5,452 bases of DNA from Pseudomonadota bacterium. Lineage in GTDB: Bacteria > Pseudomonadota > Alphaproteobacteria > Rhizobiales > Xanthobacteraceae. The stretch is from NCBI GenBank assembly GCA_023405565.1, contig JAEXXW010000540.1, positions 1 through 5,452 on the forward strand. Direction: 5' to 3'. The notes under the pieces are model-generated. The model ran no database searches. It was given only the letters and a program-made list of their open reading frames with translations, and was not told where the DNA came from. Below are positions 1 through 5,452 of this stretch, piece after piece; within the stretch, counting starts at the first letter, position 1, and the number at the start of each line of letters is the position of its first letter. Both the position numbers and the translations under genes were made by a program.

Positions 1-1041
1 GCCGAGTGTCTGCGCCCAGTCGGGCAGCGCCGTGTAGTGAAGGTGATGCGGGCCGGCCCAGATATAGATGAAGATCAGCGACCAGAAATGGATGATCGAC
101 AGGCGGTAGGAATAAACGGGACGGTCCGCTCGCTTGGGAATGAAGTAATACATGATCGCGAGGAAGCCGGCGGTGAGGAAGAAGCCCACCGCGTTGTGGC
201 CGTACCACCATTGCACCATGGCGTCCTGAACGCCCGCCCAGACGATATAGGATTTGGGCGAGAACACCGACACCGGTATCGCGGCGTTGTTGCCGAGATG
301 CAGAACGGCGATCGTCAGAATGAAGGCGAGATAGAACCAGTTCGCCACATAGATATGCGGCTCGGACCGCCGCATCACGGTGCCGAGAAAGACCAGAAGA
401 TATGTAACCCACACGATGGTCAGCCAGAGGTCGGCATACCATTCGGGCTCGGCATATTCTTTCGATTGCGTGATGCCGAGCAGATAACCGGTGCCGGCGA
501 TGAGGATAAAGAAGTTGTAGCCGAGCACGACGAACCACGGCGACAGGTCGCCGGCGAGGCGCGCGCGGCATGTTCGCTGCACGACATAGAAGGACGTTCC
601 GATCAGCACGTTGCCGCCGAAGGCGAAAATCACCGCCGATGTGTGCAGCGGCCGGATGCGGCCGAACGAGAGCCAGGGCAGATCGAAATTGAGCACCGGA
701 AAGGCCAGTTCCAGCGCGGCCCACAGGCCGACTGCGAAGCCGGCAATGCCCCATACCATGGCCGCGACCGTCGCGAATTTGACGGGGCCCATATTGTAGT
801 TGGGTTTGCCGGCAATCGTCAGCGGAGGCAGTTCGGCAGGCCGCCGGAAATAACGCTCGACAATGGCGAAAGCGGCCGCAACGGAGCCTGCTGAAAACAG
901 GTACGCATGAAAGGCGTATTCAGGTGTGTGCGCCATTGCGGCGACAAGCAATGAGACGAAGCCCAACGCAGCGAGGAAGATGGCTGCGCCCCCTTCGCCG
1001 ACGGTCATCGTTTTTGGTGTCAGCGTGGCTTGATTCGACAT
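1..1041 (-). CDS. ccoN: cbb3-type cytochrome c oxidase subunit I (CcoN/FixN), C-terminus cut off by window edge
   Basis: This is the catalytic subunit of the high-affinity haem-copper oxidase, an inner-membrane enzyme that reduces oxygen to water under microaerobic conditions. I translated the minus strand by hand: it is open from the ATG at 1041 to base 1, giving 347 of the family's roughly 540-550 residues. Several multi-pass hydrophobic segments are visible. The low-spin haem b ligand His133 lies in the [15 protein letters not shown] motif. His282 in [11 protein letters not shown] and the pair His332-His333 in WAGPHHLHY are the expected CuB ligands. Tyr326, six residues before the pair, is the expected cross-linked tyrosine. 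The second haem ligands lie beyond the window. The N-terminal extension before His133 matches alphaproteobacterial FixN, which supports this start even though its ribosome binding site is weak. An FNR/FixK box sits upstream at 1121-1134. ccoOQP would be expected further left but cannot be seen. Confidence 0.97.
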   Translation of the reverse strand, partial: MSNQATLTPKTMTVGEGGAAIFLAALGFVSLLVAAMAHTPEYAFHAYLFSAGSVAAAFAIVERYFRRPAELPPLTIAGKPNYNMGPVKFATVAAMVWGIAGFAVGLWAALELAFPVLNFDLPWLSFGRIRPLHTSAVIFAFGGNVLIGTSFYVVQRTCRARLAGDLSPWFVVLGYNFFILIAGTGYLLGITQSKEYAEPEWYADLWLTIVWVTYLLVFLGTVMRRSEPHIYVANWFYLAFILTIAVLHLGNNAAIPVSVFSPKSYIVWAGVQDAMVQWWYGHNAVGFFLTAGFLAIMYYFIPKRADRPVYSYRLSIIHFWSLIFIYIWAGPHHLHYTALPDWAQTLG

Positions 1042-1120
1042 GACAACTCGCGCTGCTGGATCGGCCCGTTACCGATCGGTGTGATCTGTGTCGGTATGAA
1101 TGTGAGTGGTCGCAATCTGG

Positions 1121-1134
1121 TTGATTCAGGTCAA
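1121..1134. promoter_or_regulatory. FNR/FixK-type box, proximal to ccoN
   Basis: TTGATTCAGGTCAA matches the FNR/FixK consensus TTGAT-N4-ATCAA at 9 of 10 fixed positions. Its centre is at 1127.5. A class II arrangement (box centred at -41.5) would put the ccoN start of transcription near 1086, and a weak -10-like CATACC on the minus strand (1098 to 1093) falls where it should. The leader before the ccoN ATG would be about 45 nt. The FixK encoded at 2018-2713 is the obvious candidate ligand, by inference. Confidence 0.85.
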
Positions 1135-1161
1135 CTTAGAATAACAAAAAATCGAAGGCGC

Positions 1162-1175
1162 TTGATGTAGCTCAA
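1162..1175. promoter_or_regulatory. FNR/FixK-type box, proximal to the DUF6455-cytochrome c pair
   Basis: TTGATGTAGCTCAA matches TTGAT-N4-ATCAA at 9 of 10 fixed positions. Its centre, 1168.5, is 41 bp from the centre of the other box. At -41.5 it would predict a rightward transcript starting near 1210, just before the Shine-Dalgarno sequence at 1211-1215. No good -10 is visible for that start (AACAAA at 1198-1203), so the box is well supported but the promoter geometry is not. Confidence 0.8.
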
Positions 1176-1210
1176 GATGGAATGGCGCGATGGCTGCAAC
1201 AAAAGCAGCA

Positions 1211-1215
1211 AGGAG
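1211..1215 (+). promoter_or_regulatory. Shine-Dalgarno that sets the start of the DUF6455 gene
   Basis: AGGAG lies 7 nt before the ATG at 1223. The earlier in-frame ATG at 1190 has no comparable site and would lie upstream of the transcription start predicted from the FixK box, so 1223 is preferred. Confidence 0.75.
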
Positions 1216-1222
1216 AAAGTCC

Positions 1223-1642
1223 ATGACGAAACCATCTGTTGAGAAGCCTTCGGGCCTGTTGAAGATGTTGAATCCCATCGTCGATGCGTGGACCCGCTAT
1301 CGTCGGCGGTCTGCGGCGATTGCCGAACTTGGGGCGCTGGGTGACGCGGAGCTTGAGCGTGTTGTTCATGATGCTGGACTGACCGTCGGCGATCTTCTCG
1401 CGCTCATCAAACAGGGTGACGATTCCGCATCGCTGCTATATGGGCGCTTGAAGGAGGCCGGCATCGACTTCAAGACCATCGAGCCGCTGGTGATGCGCGA
1501 CATGGAACGGTCCTGCTCCATGTGTACTGCGAAGGTGCAATGCGCCCATGAGCTGGAAGATGCGCCAAAGGCCGCAAGTTGGCCTGATTATTGCCCGAAC
1601 CGCCAGACTATCGAAGCATTGGCGACGGCGCGATGTCATTGA
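1223..1642 (+). CDS. DUF6455-type four-cysteine protein with a DUF1127-like N-terminal segment, function unknown
   Basis: This is a 139-residue protein with no signal peptide or membrane segment, so probably cytoplasmic. Residues about 22-53 (around TRYRRRSAAIAELGALGD, then an acidic stretch and AGL) resemble the short arginine-rich DUF1127 motif. The C-terminal part has Cys98-x2-Cys101-x5-Cys107-x16-Cys124, the last in the motif YCPN, followed by a helix; this is the pattern I associate with the DUF6455 family. Cys138 lies at the very end. Four ordered cysteines suggest a bound metal or iron-sulfur cluster, but that is inference. The gene starts after a FixK-type box and a good Shine-Dalgarno, and overlaps the cytochrome c gene by 10 bases. 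Co-expression with that cytochrome and with the cbb3 oxidase suggests a role in microaerobic respiration, perhaps sensing, assembly or regulation. I know of no assigned function. An alternative start at 1190 would add 11 residues. Confidence 0.85.
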   Translation: MTKPSVEKPSGLLKMLNPIVDAWTRYRRRSAAIAELGALGDAELERVVHDAGLTVGDLLALIKQGDDSASLLYGRLKEAGIDFKTIEPLVMRDMERSCSMCTAKVQCAHELEDAPKAASWPDYCPNRQTIEALATARCH

Positions 1643-1989
1643 AAGCAAGTGATGACCACAGATCGGGAGGCCGTGTTGTCCATGCCATCGCGGCCTCTTG
1701 TCTGATCTGGATCGGTTTGGTGCAGGATGCTGGTGCGCAGAGTGCGCAACGCGGCGCCGTGATTGCCCGGACCCATTGCGTCCGCTGTCATTCCATCGAC
1801 AAGGTCAGCCCGAGCCCGCTCGCCATCGCGCCACCCTTCCGCGAGCTTGAGCAACGCTATCCGGTCGAGAGTCTGGAAGAAGCAATGGCCGAGGGCCTCG
1901 TGACGGGCCACCCGACCATGCCGGAATTCCGCTTCGATGTTGGTCAGGTCCGGGACTTCATTGCCTTTCTGAAGACCCTTCAGAAGTAA
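1633..1989 (+). CDS. Exported small monohaem cytochrome c (class I type)
   Basis: This 118-residue protein has a basic N-terminus, a hydrophobic stretch at about residues 17-30 and an AGA/AQS-type cleavage region near residues 33-38, so it is predicted to go to the periplasm. The haem-binding motif is Cys49-Val-Arg-Cys52-His53, and Met96 in GHPTMPEF is the likely second axial ligand. A C-terminal helix (VRDFIAFLKTLQK) is typical of small class I cytochromes. Its mature length of about 80 residues fits a soluble electron shuttle. The ATG at 1633 overlaps the upstream stop at 1640-1642, which suggests translational coupling. A TTG at 1591 would extend it by 14 residues but would put extra residues ahead of the signal peptide, so I reject it. 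It may donate electrons to the adjacent cbb3 oxidase or to another anaerobic reductase; this is inferred from context. Confidence 0.92.
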   Translation: MSLKASDDHRSGGRVVHAIAASCLIWIGLVQDAGAQSAQRGAVIARTHCVRCHSIDKVSPSPLAIAPPFRELEQRYPVESLEEAMAEGLVTGHPTMPEFRFDVGQVRDFIAFLKTLQK

Positions 1990-2006
1990 GTGACATTCGA
2001 TAATTA

Positions 2007-2039
2007 TCTGGCCGGGCTCAAGAATCGAGCCGGGCCAGA
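2007..2039. terminator. Hairpin between convergent genes, likely bidirectional terminator
   Basis: The arms 2007-2019 and 2027-2039 pair over 13 positions with one mismatch around a 7-nt loop (AAGAATC). The hairpin begins 18 bases after the cytochrome c stop and contains the fixK stop codon at 2018-2020. Leftward transcripts run into an AT-rich stretch (2000-2006). Rightward transcripts have no U run, so intrinsic termination in that direction is less certain. Confidence 0.65.
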
Positions 2040-2713
2040 ATCTTGCGATTGCGGACGATCATGCGGCGGGACGTCGGCAGTTCGATCGCGGAATTATGCT
2101 GGAAATGTGTGAGTGTCCGCGAGACGGTTTCGATCGTGAGACCGAGATAATCCGCCATATCGCGCCGTGACATGGCCAGTTCGACCGCGTCGCTGCCGAG
2201 CCGCTTCGACAGGTCGATCAGGAATGATGCCACCCGCTCCTCGGCGGTCTTGATCAGCAACATGGCATGCCGCCGTGCATGTTCCAGTTCGGCGCCGGTA
2301 TGCGACCAGAGCTGGCTGGCGATGTCCCTGTCCTTCGCGCAAACCGCCGACAGGGTGGAGCGGCGGACAACGATCAGCTTCACGTCGGTAACGGCTTCGG
2401 CGGATGAGGCGTGATCGGTGCCGAACTCAATGCCGAAGATATCGCCGGGATAGTAGAAGGCTTCAATCTGACGCCGCCCATCCTGCAGAATTTTGCAGAG
2501 GCGGACCGTGCCGCTGACGACCTTATAGACGTAATCCGCAGGTTCGTTTTCGCCGTAGATTTCCGCGTCGCGTGCGAAGGACATCGAAGCGCCGATCAGC
2601 TCGGTCGAGCCGAAAATGGCATGGCCAGGCTGGCTGTTCGGGACAAACCGGCTCGGCGCGTAATGGGCAGGGCGGAAATTTGCGGAGACCGGATCGGCGG
2701 CTTGAACCTGCAT
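2018..2713 (-). CDS. fixK: FixK-type transcription activator of the CRP/FNR family
   Basis: The protein has 231 residues, close to the usual FixK length. Residues about 30-120 form the cyclic-nucleotide-binding-like beta barrel (GENEPADYVYKVVSGTVRL, then YYPGDIFGIEFG). A long dimerisation helix follows at about 130-165. The winged helix-turn-helix at about 180-200 contains MADYLGLTIETVSR. Glu195, Ser198 and Arg199 form the E-x-x-S-R signature that reads TTGAT half-sites, which matches the two boxes upstream of ccoN. The only cysteines are Cys73 and Cys125, so the N-terminal cluster of oxygen-sensing FNR is absent and this is FixK-like, relying on FixLJ for oxygen input. Ser182 appears to occupy the position of the redox-sensitive Cys183 of Bradyrhizobium FixK2. 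AGGAG at 2724-2720 lies 6 nt before the ATG. The gene is divergent from fixL and convergent with the cytochrome gene. Confidence 0.93.
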   Translation of the reverse strand: MQVQAADPVSANFRPAHYAPSRFVPNSQPGHAIFGSTELIGASMSFARDAEIYGENEPADYVYKVVSGTVRLCKILQDGRRQIEAFYYPGDIFGIEFGTDHASSAEAVTDVKLIVVRRSTLSAVCAKDRDIASQLWSHTGAELEHARRHAMLLIKTAEERVASFLIDLSKRLGSDAVELAMSRRDMADYLGLTIETVSRTLTHFQHNSAIELPTSRRMIVRNRKILARLDS

Positions 2714-2724
2714 GGCTTGCTCCT

Positions 2725-2740
2725 GGGAAATATTGTTCCC
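2725..2740. promoter_or_regulatory. Inverted repeat in the fixK leader, next to the Shine-Dalgarno
   Basis: GGGAA and TTCCC are perfect 5-bp arms around a 6-bp spacer. The repeat directly abuts the fixK Shine-Dalgarno (2720-2724). It could be an operator or a small mRNA hairpin affecting fixK translation. It is short, so chance is possible. Confidence 0.35.
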
Positions 2741-2784
2741 TTGCTTGTTAGGAGACGCGCCGCCTTGCGAAAATTCGGATATAG

Positions 2785-2802
2785 CCCTTAAGGGATTCTA
2801 CG
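2785..2802 (-). promoter_or_regulatory. Candidate FixJ-binding site upstream of fixK
   Basis: Read towards fixK, the sequence is CGTAGAATCCCTTAAGGG. It holds a perfect 10-bp palindrome CCCTTAAGGG (2785-2794) preceded by GTAG. It resembles what I recall of FixJ boxes of fixK promoters (GTA-type element followed by TTCCC), though I have no alignment. It lies about 72-90 bases before the fixK ATG. TATATC on the minus strand (2782-2777) is a possible -10, but then the box would overlap the -35 region; a start closer to the gene would suit classical FixJ activation better. The palindrome could also act on the divergent fixL. Confidence 0.4.
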
Positions 2803-2839
2803 GAGGGGCGGTTGCATCCGTGGGGCCGGGTACACTGGG

Positions 2840-4342
2840 ATGGTTTCGAGACTGGGCAGAATGACCCCCGCCGCTTCGTCATTTGTGAATGCCCGTGGAT
2901 GGCTCGGCTATGGGCTCGCGGTCGGTCTGATCGGCGCCGCTCTTGCGGTGCGTTTCGCTTTTGCGCCAACGGTCGGGGGCGCCTCCATTTATCTGTTCCT
3001 GGTCCCTGTCATCCTTGTCATCTGCGCCCTGGGAGGGGCAGGGCCGGGCGTATTCGCGACCTGCCTTGGGACCGCAGTCGAGCTCTGGGTGTCGGGCGCT
3101 GACTTTTCGCGCAGCACCCTGCTCGATACCGGCACATTCATGATGATCGGGATCGGTCTGGCCTGGCTTGGCGGGCGGGTGCAGCAGGCCAGGCAATTGG
3201 CGGACGAATCCCATCAGGATTTGCTGGCGCGCGAGGCCCATCTCAAGTCCATTCTGGATACGATTCCGGACGCCATGATCGTGATCGACGCCCATGGATT
3301 GATCCAGTCTTTCAGCTCTGCCGCGGAGCGATTGTTCCTGCGGAAAGCGGAGGACGTGATCGGGCAGAATGTGAAAATCCTGATGCCCTCTCCCTATCGG
3401 GAGGGGCATGACGGCTATATCGATCGATACTTGAAGACCGGCGAGCGCAAGATCATCGGCATTGGCCGGGTCGTCGTCGGCGAACGCAAGGATGGTTCGA
3501 CATTCCCGATGGAGCTGGCGATCGGCGAGATGCGCTCCAGCAACAAGCTATTTTTCACAGGATTTGTCCGTGATTTGACCGAGCGGCAAAAAACCGAGGG
3601 GCGTTTGCAGGAATTACAGGCCGAGTTGGTCCATATCTCGCGCCTGACGGCGATGGGTGAAATGGCATCGACGTTGGCACATGAATTGAACCAGCCGCTG
3701 TCTGCCATCTCCAATTACCTGAAGGGCGCGAGCCGACTTCTGGATCAATCGGAGGGACACGTGTCGCCGCAGGCGCGTGAGGCTCTTGCCAAGGCATCGG
3801 AACAGTCCCTGCGGGCCGGACAAATTATTCAGAGACTGCGTAATTTTGTTGCGCGAGGGGAGGCGGAGCGCAAAGTCGAAAGCCTGTCCAAACTGCTCGA
3901 AGAGGCGAGTGCACTGGCCCTGGTGGGCGCCAAGGAGCATGGCGTGAATGTGCGTTTTATTCTTGATCCCTCATGCGATGCGGTCGTGGCCGACAAGATC
4001 CAGATTCAGCAAGTCATTGTGAACCTGATCCGCAATGCCATCGAGGCGATGGCTGAAGCGAAAGAGAGAAGGCTGGTCATTTCATCAACGGACACGCCGG
4101 ACGGCATGGTGAAAATCAGCGTGACCGATACTGGTGCCGGTCTGTCACCCGCGATCATGGCGCAGCTTTTCCAGCCTTTCATGACCACGAAGCGGCATGG
4201 CATGGGCGTCGGGCTCTCGATCTCGAGACGGATCGTCGAATCGCATGGGGGACGCATGTGGGCGGAGCCGGGGAGTGAAGGCGGGGCGGCGTTTCATCTG
4301 ACCTTGAAAAAGCCCGCTGAGGATGGAGCGCTCATTGCCTGA
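2840..4342 (+). CDS. fixL: Oxygen-sensing haem-PAS histidine kinase FixL
   Basis: FixL autophosphorylates when oxygen leaves its haem and passes the phosphate to FixJ. The protein has 500 residues, close to Bradyrhizobium FixL. Residues about 20-115 hold several hydrophobic segments resembling the DUF4118-type four-helix sensor anchor (around [10 protein letters not shown]), so it is in the inner membrane. A single PAS domain spans about 132-250. His190 in the HDGYI motif is the expected proximal haem ligand, and Arg210 in IIGIGR, 20 residues later, is the expected distal arginine that contacts bound oxygen. The dimerisation and phosphotransfer domain has His281 in AHELNQPL. The ATPase domain shows Asn395 and Asn399 (NLIRNA), the DTGAGL box at Asp430, and GMGVGLS at 454-460. 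All key residues are present, so it should be active. The Shine-Dalgarno at 2840 is weak; ATG 2861 is an alternative. The gene overlaps fixJ by 20 bases. Confidence 0.95.
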   Translation: MVSRLGRMTPAASSFVNARGWLGYGLAVGLIGAALAVRFAFAPTVGGASIYLFLVPVILVICALGGAGPGVFATCLGTAVELWVSGADFSRSTLLDTGTFMMIGIGLAWLGGRVQQARQLADESHQDLLAREAHLKSILDTIPDAMIVIDAHGLIQSFSSAAERLFLRKAEDVIGQNVKILMPSPYREGHDGYIDRYLKTGERKIIGIGRVVVGERKDGSTFPMELAIGEMRSSNKLFFTGFVRDLTERQKTEGRLQELQAELVHISRLTAMGEMASTLAHELNQPLSAISNYLKGASRLLDQSEGHVSPQAREALAKASEQSLRAGQIIQRLRNFVARGEAERKVESLSKLLEEASALALVGAKEHGVNVRFILDPSCDAVVADKIQIQQVIVNLIRNAIEAMAEAKERRLVISSTDTPDGMVKISVTDTGAGLSPAIMAQLFQPFMTTKRHGMGVGLSISRRIVESHGGRMWAEPGSEGGAAFHLTLKKPAEDGALIA

Positions 4343-4940
4343 CATTGTGCACATCGTCGATGATGACGAGGCTGTGCGGGAGTCGCTGGCCTTCCTGCTC
4401 CGGACCTCTGACTTTGAGGTGAGAACCTACGAGTCGGCGGTGGTCTTTCTCGACAATGCGGCCGAGGACATGGAGGGCTGCGTCGTCACCGATGTGCGGA
4501 TGCCGGAAATGACCGGGCTTGATTTGCTGAAGCACATGCACAGCAGATCGATCACTCTCCCGGTCATTGTCATAACGGGTCATGGTGATATCCGGCTGGC
4601 CGTGGAGGCGATGAAGGCGGGGGCCGTCGATTTTCTCGAAAAGCCGTTCGATGAGGAGCGCATCCTTGAGGCGATCCGGGCCGCATTGAAGAATTGGCAT
4701 ATCGAAGACGGTCGTGCGAGCGAGCGCGCTGCGGTTGTCGAACGCCGCGCGAGTTTGTCGCCACGTGAATTGCAGGTTCTGGACGGACTTGTCGCGGGGC
4801 TGCCGAACAAGACAATTGCCCACGATCTTGGGATCAGCCCGCGGACAGTGGAAATCTACCGGGCCAATGTGATGGACAAGATGCAGGCGGGCAGTCTGTC
4901 CGAACTTGTCCGGATGGCCTTGCTGACCGAGAAGGCATAA
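4323..4940 (+). CDS. fixJ: Response regulator FixJ (receiver plus LuxR-type DNA-binding domain)
   Basis: FixJ is the partner of FixL and, once phosphorylated, activates fixK. The protein has 205 residues, the usual length. The receiver domain covers about 5-122, with acidic residues Asp13-Asp15, phospho-acceptor Asp57 in [10 protein letters not shown], Thr85 in ITGHGD and Lys107 in EKPFD. A short linker leads to a LuxR-type helix-turn-helix at about 143-203 ([15 protein letters not shown], then [20 protein letters not shown]). The gene overlaps fixL by 20 bases, which suggests coupled translation and balanced expression of the pair. The ATG at 4323 has only a poorly spaced Shine-Dalgarno; a TTG at 4335 has GGAG (4325-4328) six bases upstream and would remove four residues, so it may be the true start. 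Confidence 0.95.
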   Translation: MERSLPDIVHIVDDDEAVRESLAFLLRTSDFEVRTYESAVVFLDNAAEDMEGCVVTDVRMPEMTGLDLLKHMHSRSITLPVIVITGHGDIRLAVEAMKAGAVDFLEKPFDEERILEAIRAALKNWHIEDGRASERAAVVERRASLSPRELQVLDGLVAGLPNKTIAHDLGISPRTVEIYRANVMDKMQAGSLSELVRMALLTEKA

Positions 4941-4980
4941 CGATCCGCCCCAACGATTGTATCGTCGGCATTCAGCGCGA

Positions 4981-5005
4981 TGACGCAGAGGGTGTTTCTG
5001 CGTCA
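4981..5005. terminator. Perfect 9-bp hairpin between fixJ and the DUF1989 gene
   Basis: TGACGCAGA (4981-4989) and TCTGCGTCA (4997-5005) are perfect complementary arms around a 7-nt loop. The hairpin lies 41 bases after the fixJ stop and 32 bases past the end of the oncoming minus-strand gene, the usual place for a shared terminator. There is no U run on either side, so it may be a transcript-end or RNA-stabilising hairpin rather than a classical intrinsic terminator. Confidence 0.55.
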
Positions 5006-5036
5006 GGGGTTGGTCCCCGCCTCGCTCGACAATAGT

Positions 5037-5452
5037 CTATCGCGGGTCGAATATCTTGATGCCCAGGGGCGCCGACCGATGATTGTTGGTCGGACTGTCG
5101 TCCGCCGGGCAGGCCGAAATTGCAGCCAGAACGTCCATGTCCGCACGCAGGTCGATGTAATCGTCGATCGTCACGCGACTCGGCTGGATCTCGAAATTCC
5201 CCCCCGCATCAAGGCGGGCCGACATGAAGACGTTGAAGACGTCGATCACGTCGTCACCCGACAAGCCGAATGGGGCAAGCGCTTCGGCCAGATTGTCCTG
5301 ACACGAACGATGGTGGTGAATGCCGGACCTGATTTCGTAAATCCGCTTGGAACACCGTCCACCCATGTTGCCCCAATGGTCGCGATAGGTGTCGGTCAGC
5401 GTCGTGAGCATGATGTTTTCGCGTGGTGGCTTTGACCAGAAATGCTTGAACG
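5037..5452 (-). CDS. DUF1989 (urea carboxylase-associated family) protein, C-terminal part only
   Basis: The minus-strand frame is open from the right edge of the window to the TAG at 5039-5037, giving 137 visible residues. The ATG at 5411 is internal: the upstream residues FKHFWSKPPRENI read on naturally into MLTTLTDT, so the true start lies outside the window. Features recognised as DUF1989-like are a cysteine in GGRCSKRIYE, His-His and Cys in the segment HHHRSCQDN, FNVFMSARLDAGGNFEI, the DDYIDLRADMDVLAAIS run, and CPADDSPTNN followed by APLGIKIFD. Members occur beside urea carboxylase and allophanate hydrolase genes, and some are thought to bind a metal; the exact role is not settled. It is convergent with fixJ and has no evident link to oxygen control. 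Confidence 0.85.
   Translation of the reverse strand, partial: FKHFWSKPPRENIMLTTLTDTYRDHWGNMGGRCSKRIYEIRSGIHHHRSCQDNLAEALAPFGLSGDDVIDVFNVFMSARLDAGGNFEIQPSRVTIDDYIDLRADMDVLAAISACPADDSPTNNHRSAPLGIKIFDPR

Noticed and set aside
37..894. A 285-codon plus-strand open frame
   Set aside because: It is antisense to ccoN, whose frame has all expected catalytic residues. The plus-strand product is charged, low in hydrophobics and resembles no family I know. It is a shadow frame.
1137..1142. TAGAAT as a rightward -10 element
   Set aside because: It resembles a -10, but no -35 lies at the right distance, and a start from it would put one FixK box over the promoter and the other just downstream, which does not fit activation. 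It could matter only if FixK represses.
2411..2791. A 126-codon plus-strand open frame across the fixK start region
   Set aside because: It is opposite the fixK sensor domain and runs through the fixK leader; no ribosome site or domain supports it.
4332..4823. A 163-codon minus-strand open frame
   Set aside because: It lies opposite fixJ, which has complete receiver and helix-turn-helix motifs. Its product shows no recognisable domain.
4953..4965. A 5-bp stem with a 3-nt loop just after fixJ
   Set aside because: Too short to call; the 9-bp hairpin at 4981-5005 is a better transcript-end candidate.
4980..5435. A 151-codon plus-strand open frame after fixJ
   Set aside because: The minus strand encodes a convincing DUF1989 segment that stays open to the window edge, and the plus frame starts inside the 4981-5005 hairpin.
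1..5452. Mobile elements, CRISPR arrays, tRNA or rRNA genes
   Set aside because: I saw no transposase or integrase motifs, no repeat-spacer pattern and no RNA gene signatures on either strand.

Overview
The window looks like an oxygen-control island from an alphaproteobacterium, most likely in the Hyphomicrobiales (Bradyrhizobium, Rhodopseudomonas and Nitrobacter-like lineages). The evidence is a haem-PAS FixL, a FixJ with receiver and LuxR-type domains, a FixK without the FNR iron-sulfur cysteines, and a CcoN with the N-terminal extension typical of alphaproteobacterial FixN. The genus assignment is inference from remembered protein similarity only.

Layout from left to right. Bases 1-1041, minus strand: the first 347 residues of cbb3 cytochrome oxidase subunit I (ccoN/fixN), running off the left edge. 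Bases 1042-1222: a divergent control region with two FNR/FixK-type boxes whose centres are 41 bp apart. Bases 1223-1989, plus strand: two overlapping small genes, a four-cysteine DUF6455-type protein of unknown role and an exported monohaem cytochrome c. Bases 2007-2039: a hairpin between convergent genes. Bases 2018-2713, minus strand: a FixK-type regulator. Bases 2714-2839: a short divergent control region with a FixJ-box-like palindrome and a leader hairpin. Bases 2840-4940, plus strand: overlapping fixL and fixJ. Bases 4981-5005: a perfect 9-bp hairpin. Bases 5037-5452, minus strand: the C-terminal part of a DUF1989 (urea carboxylase-associated) protein, running off the right edge. No stretch over 300 bases lacks a gene.

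The genes read as a nearly self-contained cascade. Low oxygen releases the FixL kinase, FixL phosphorylates FixJ, FixJ activates fixK, and FixK acts at the paired boxes to switch on the high-affinity oxidase on one side and the DUF6455-cytochrome c pair on the other. FixLJ-FixK-cbb3 control is well established. The least described part is the DUF6455-cytochrome c pair, placed under what appears to be the same switch. The DUF1989 gene at the right edge seems unrelated.
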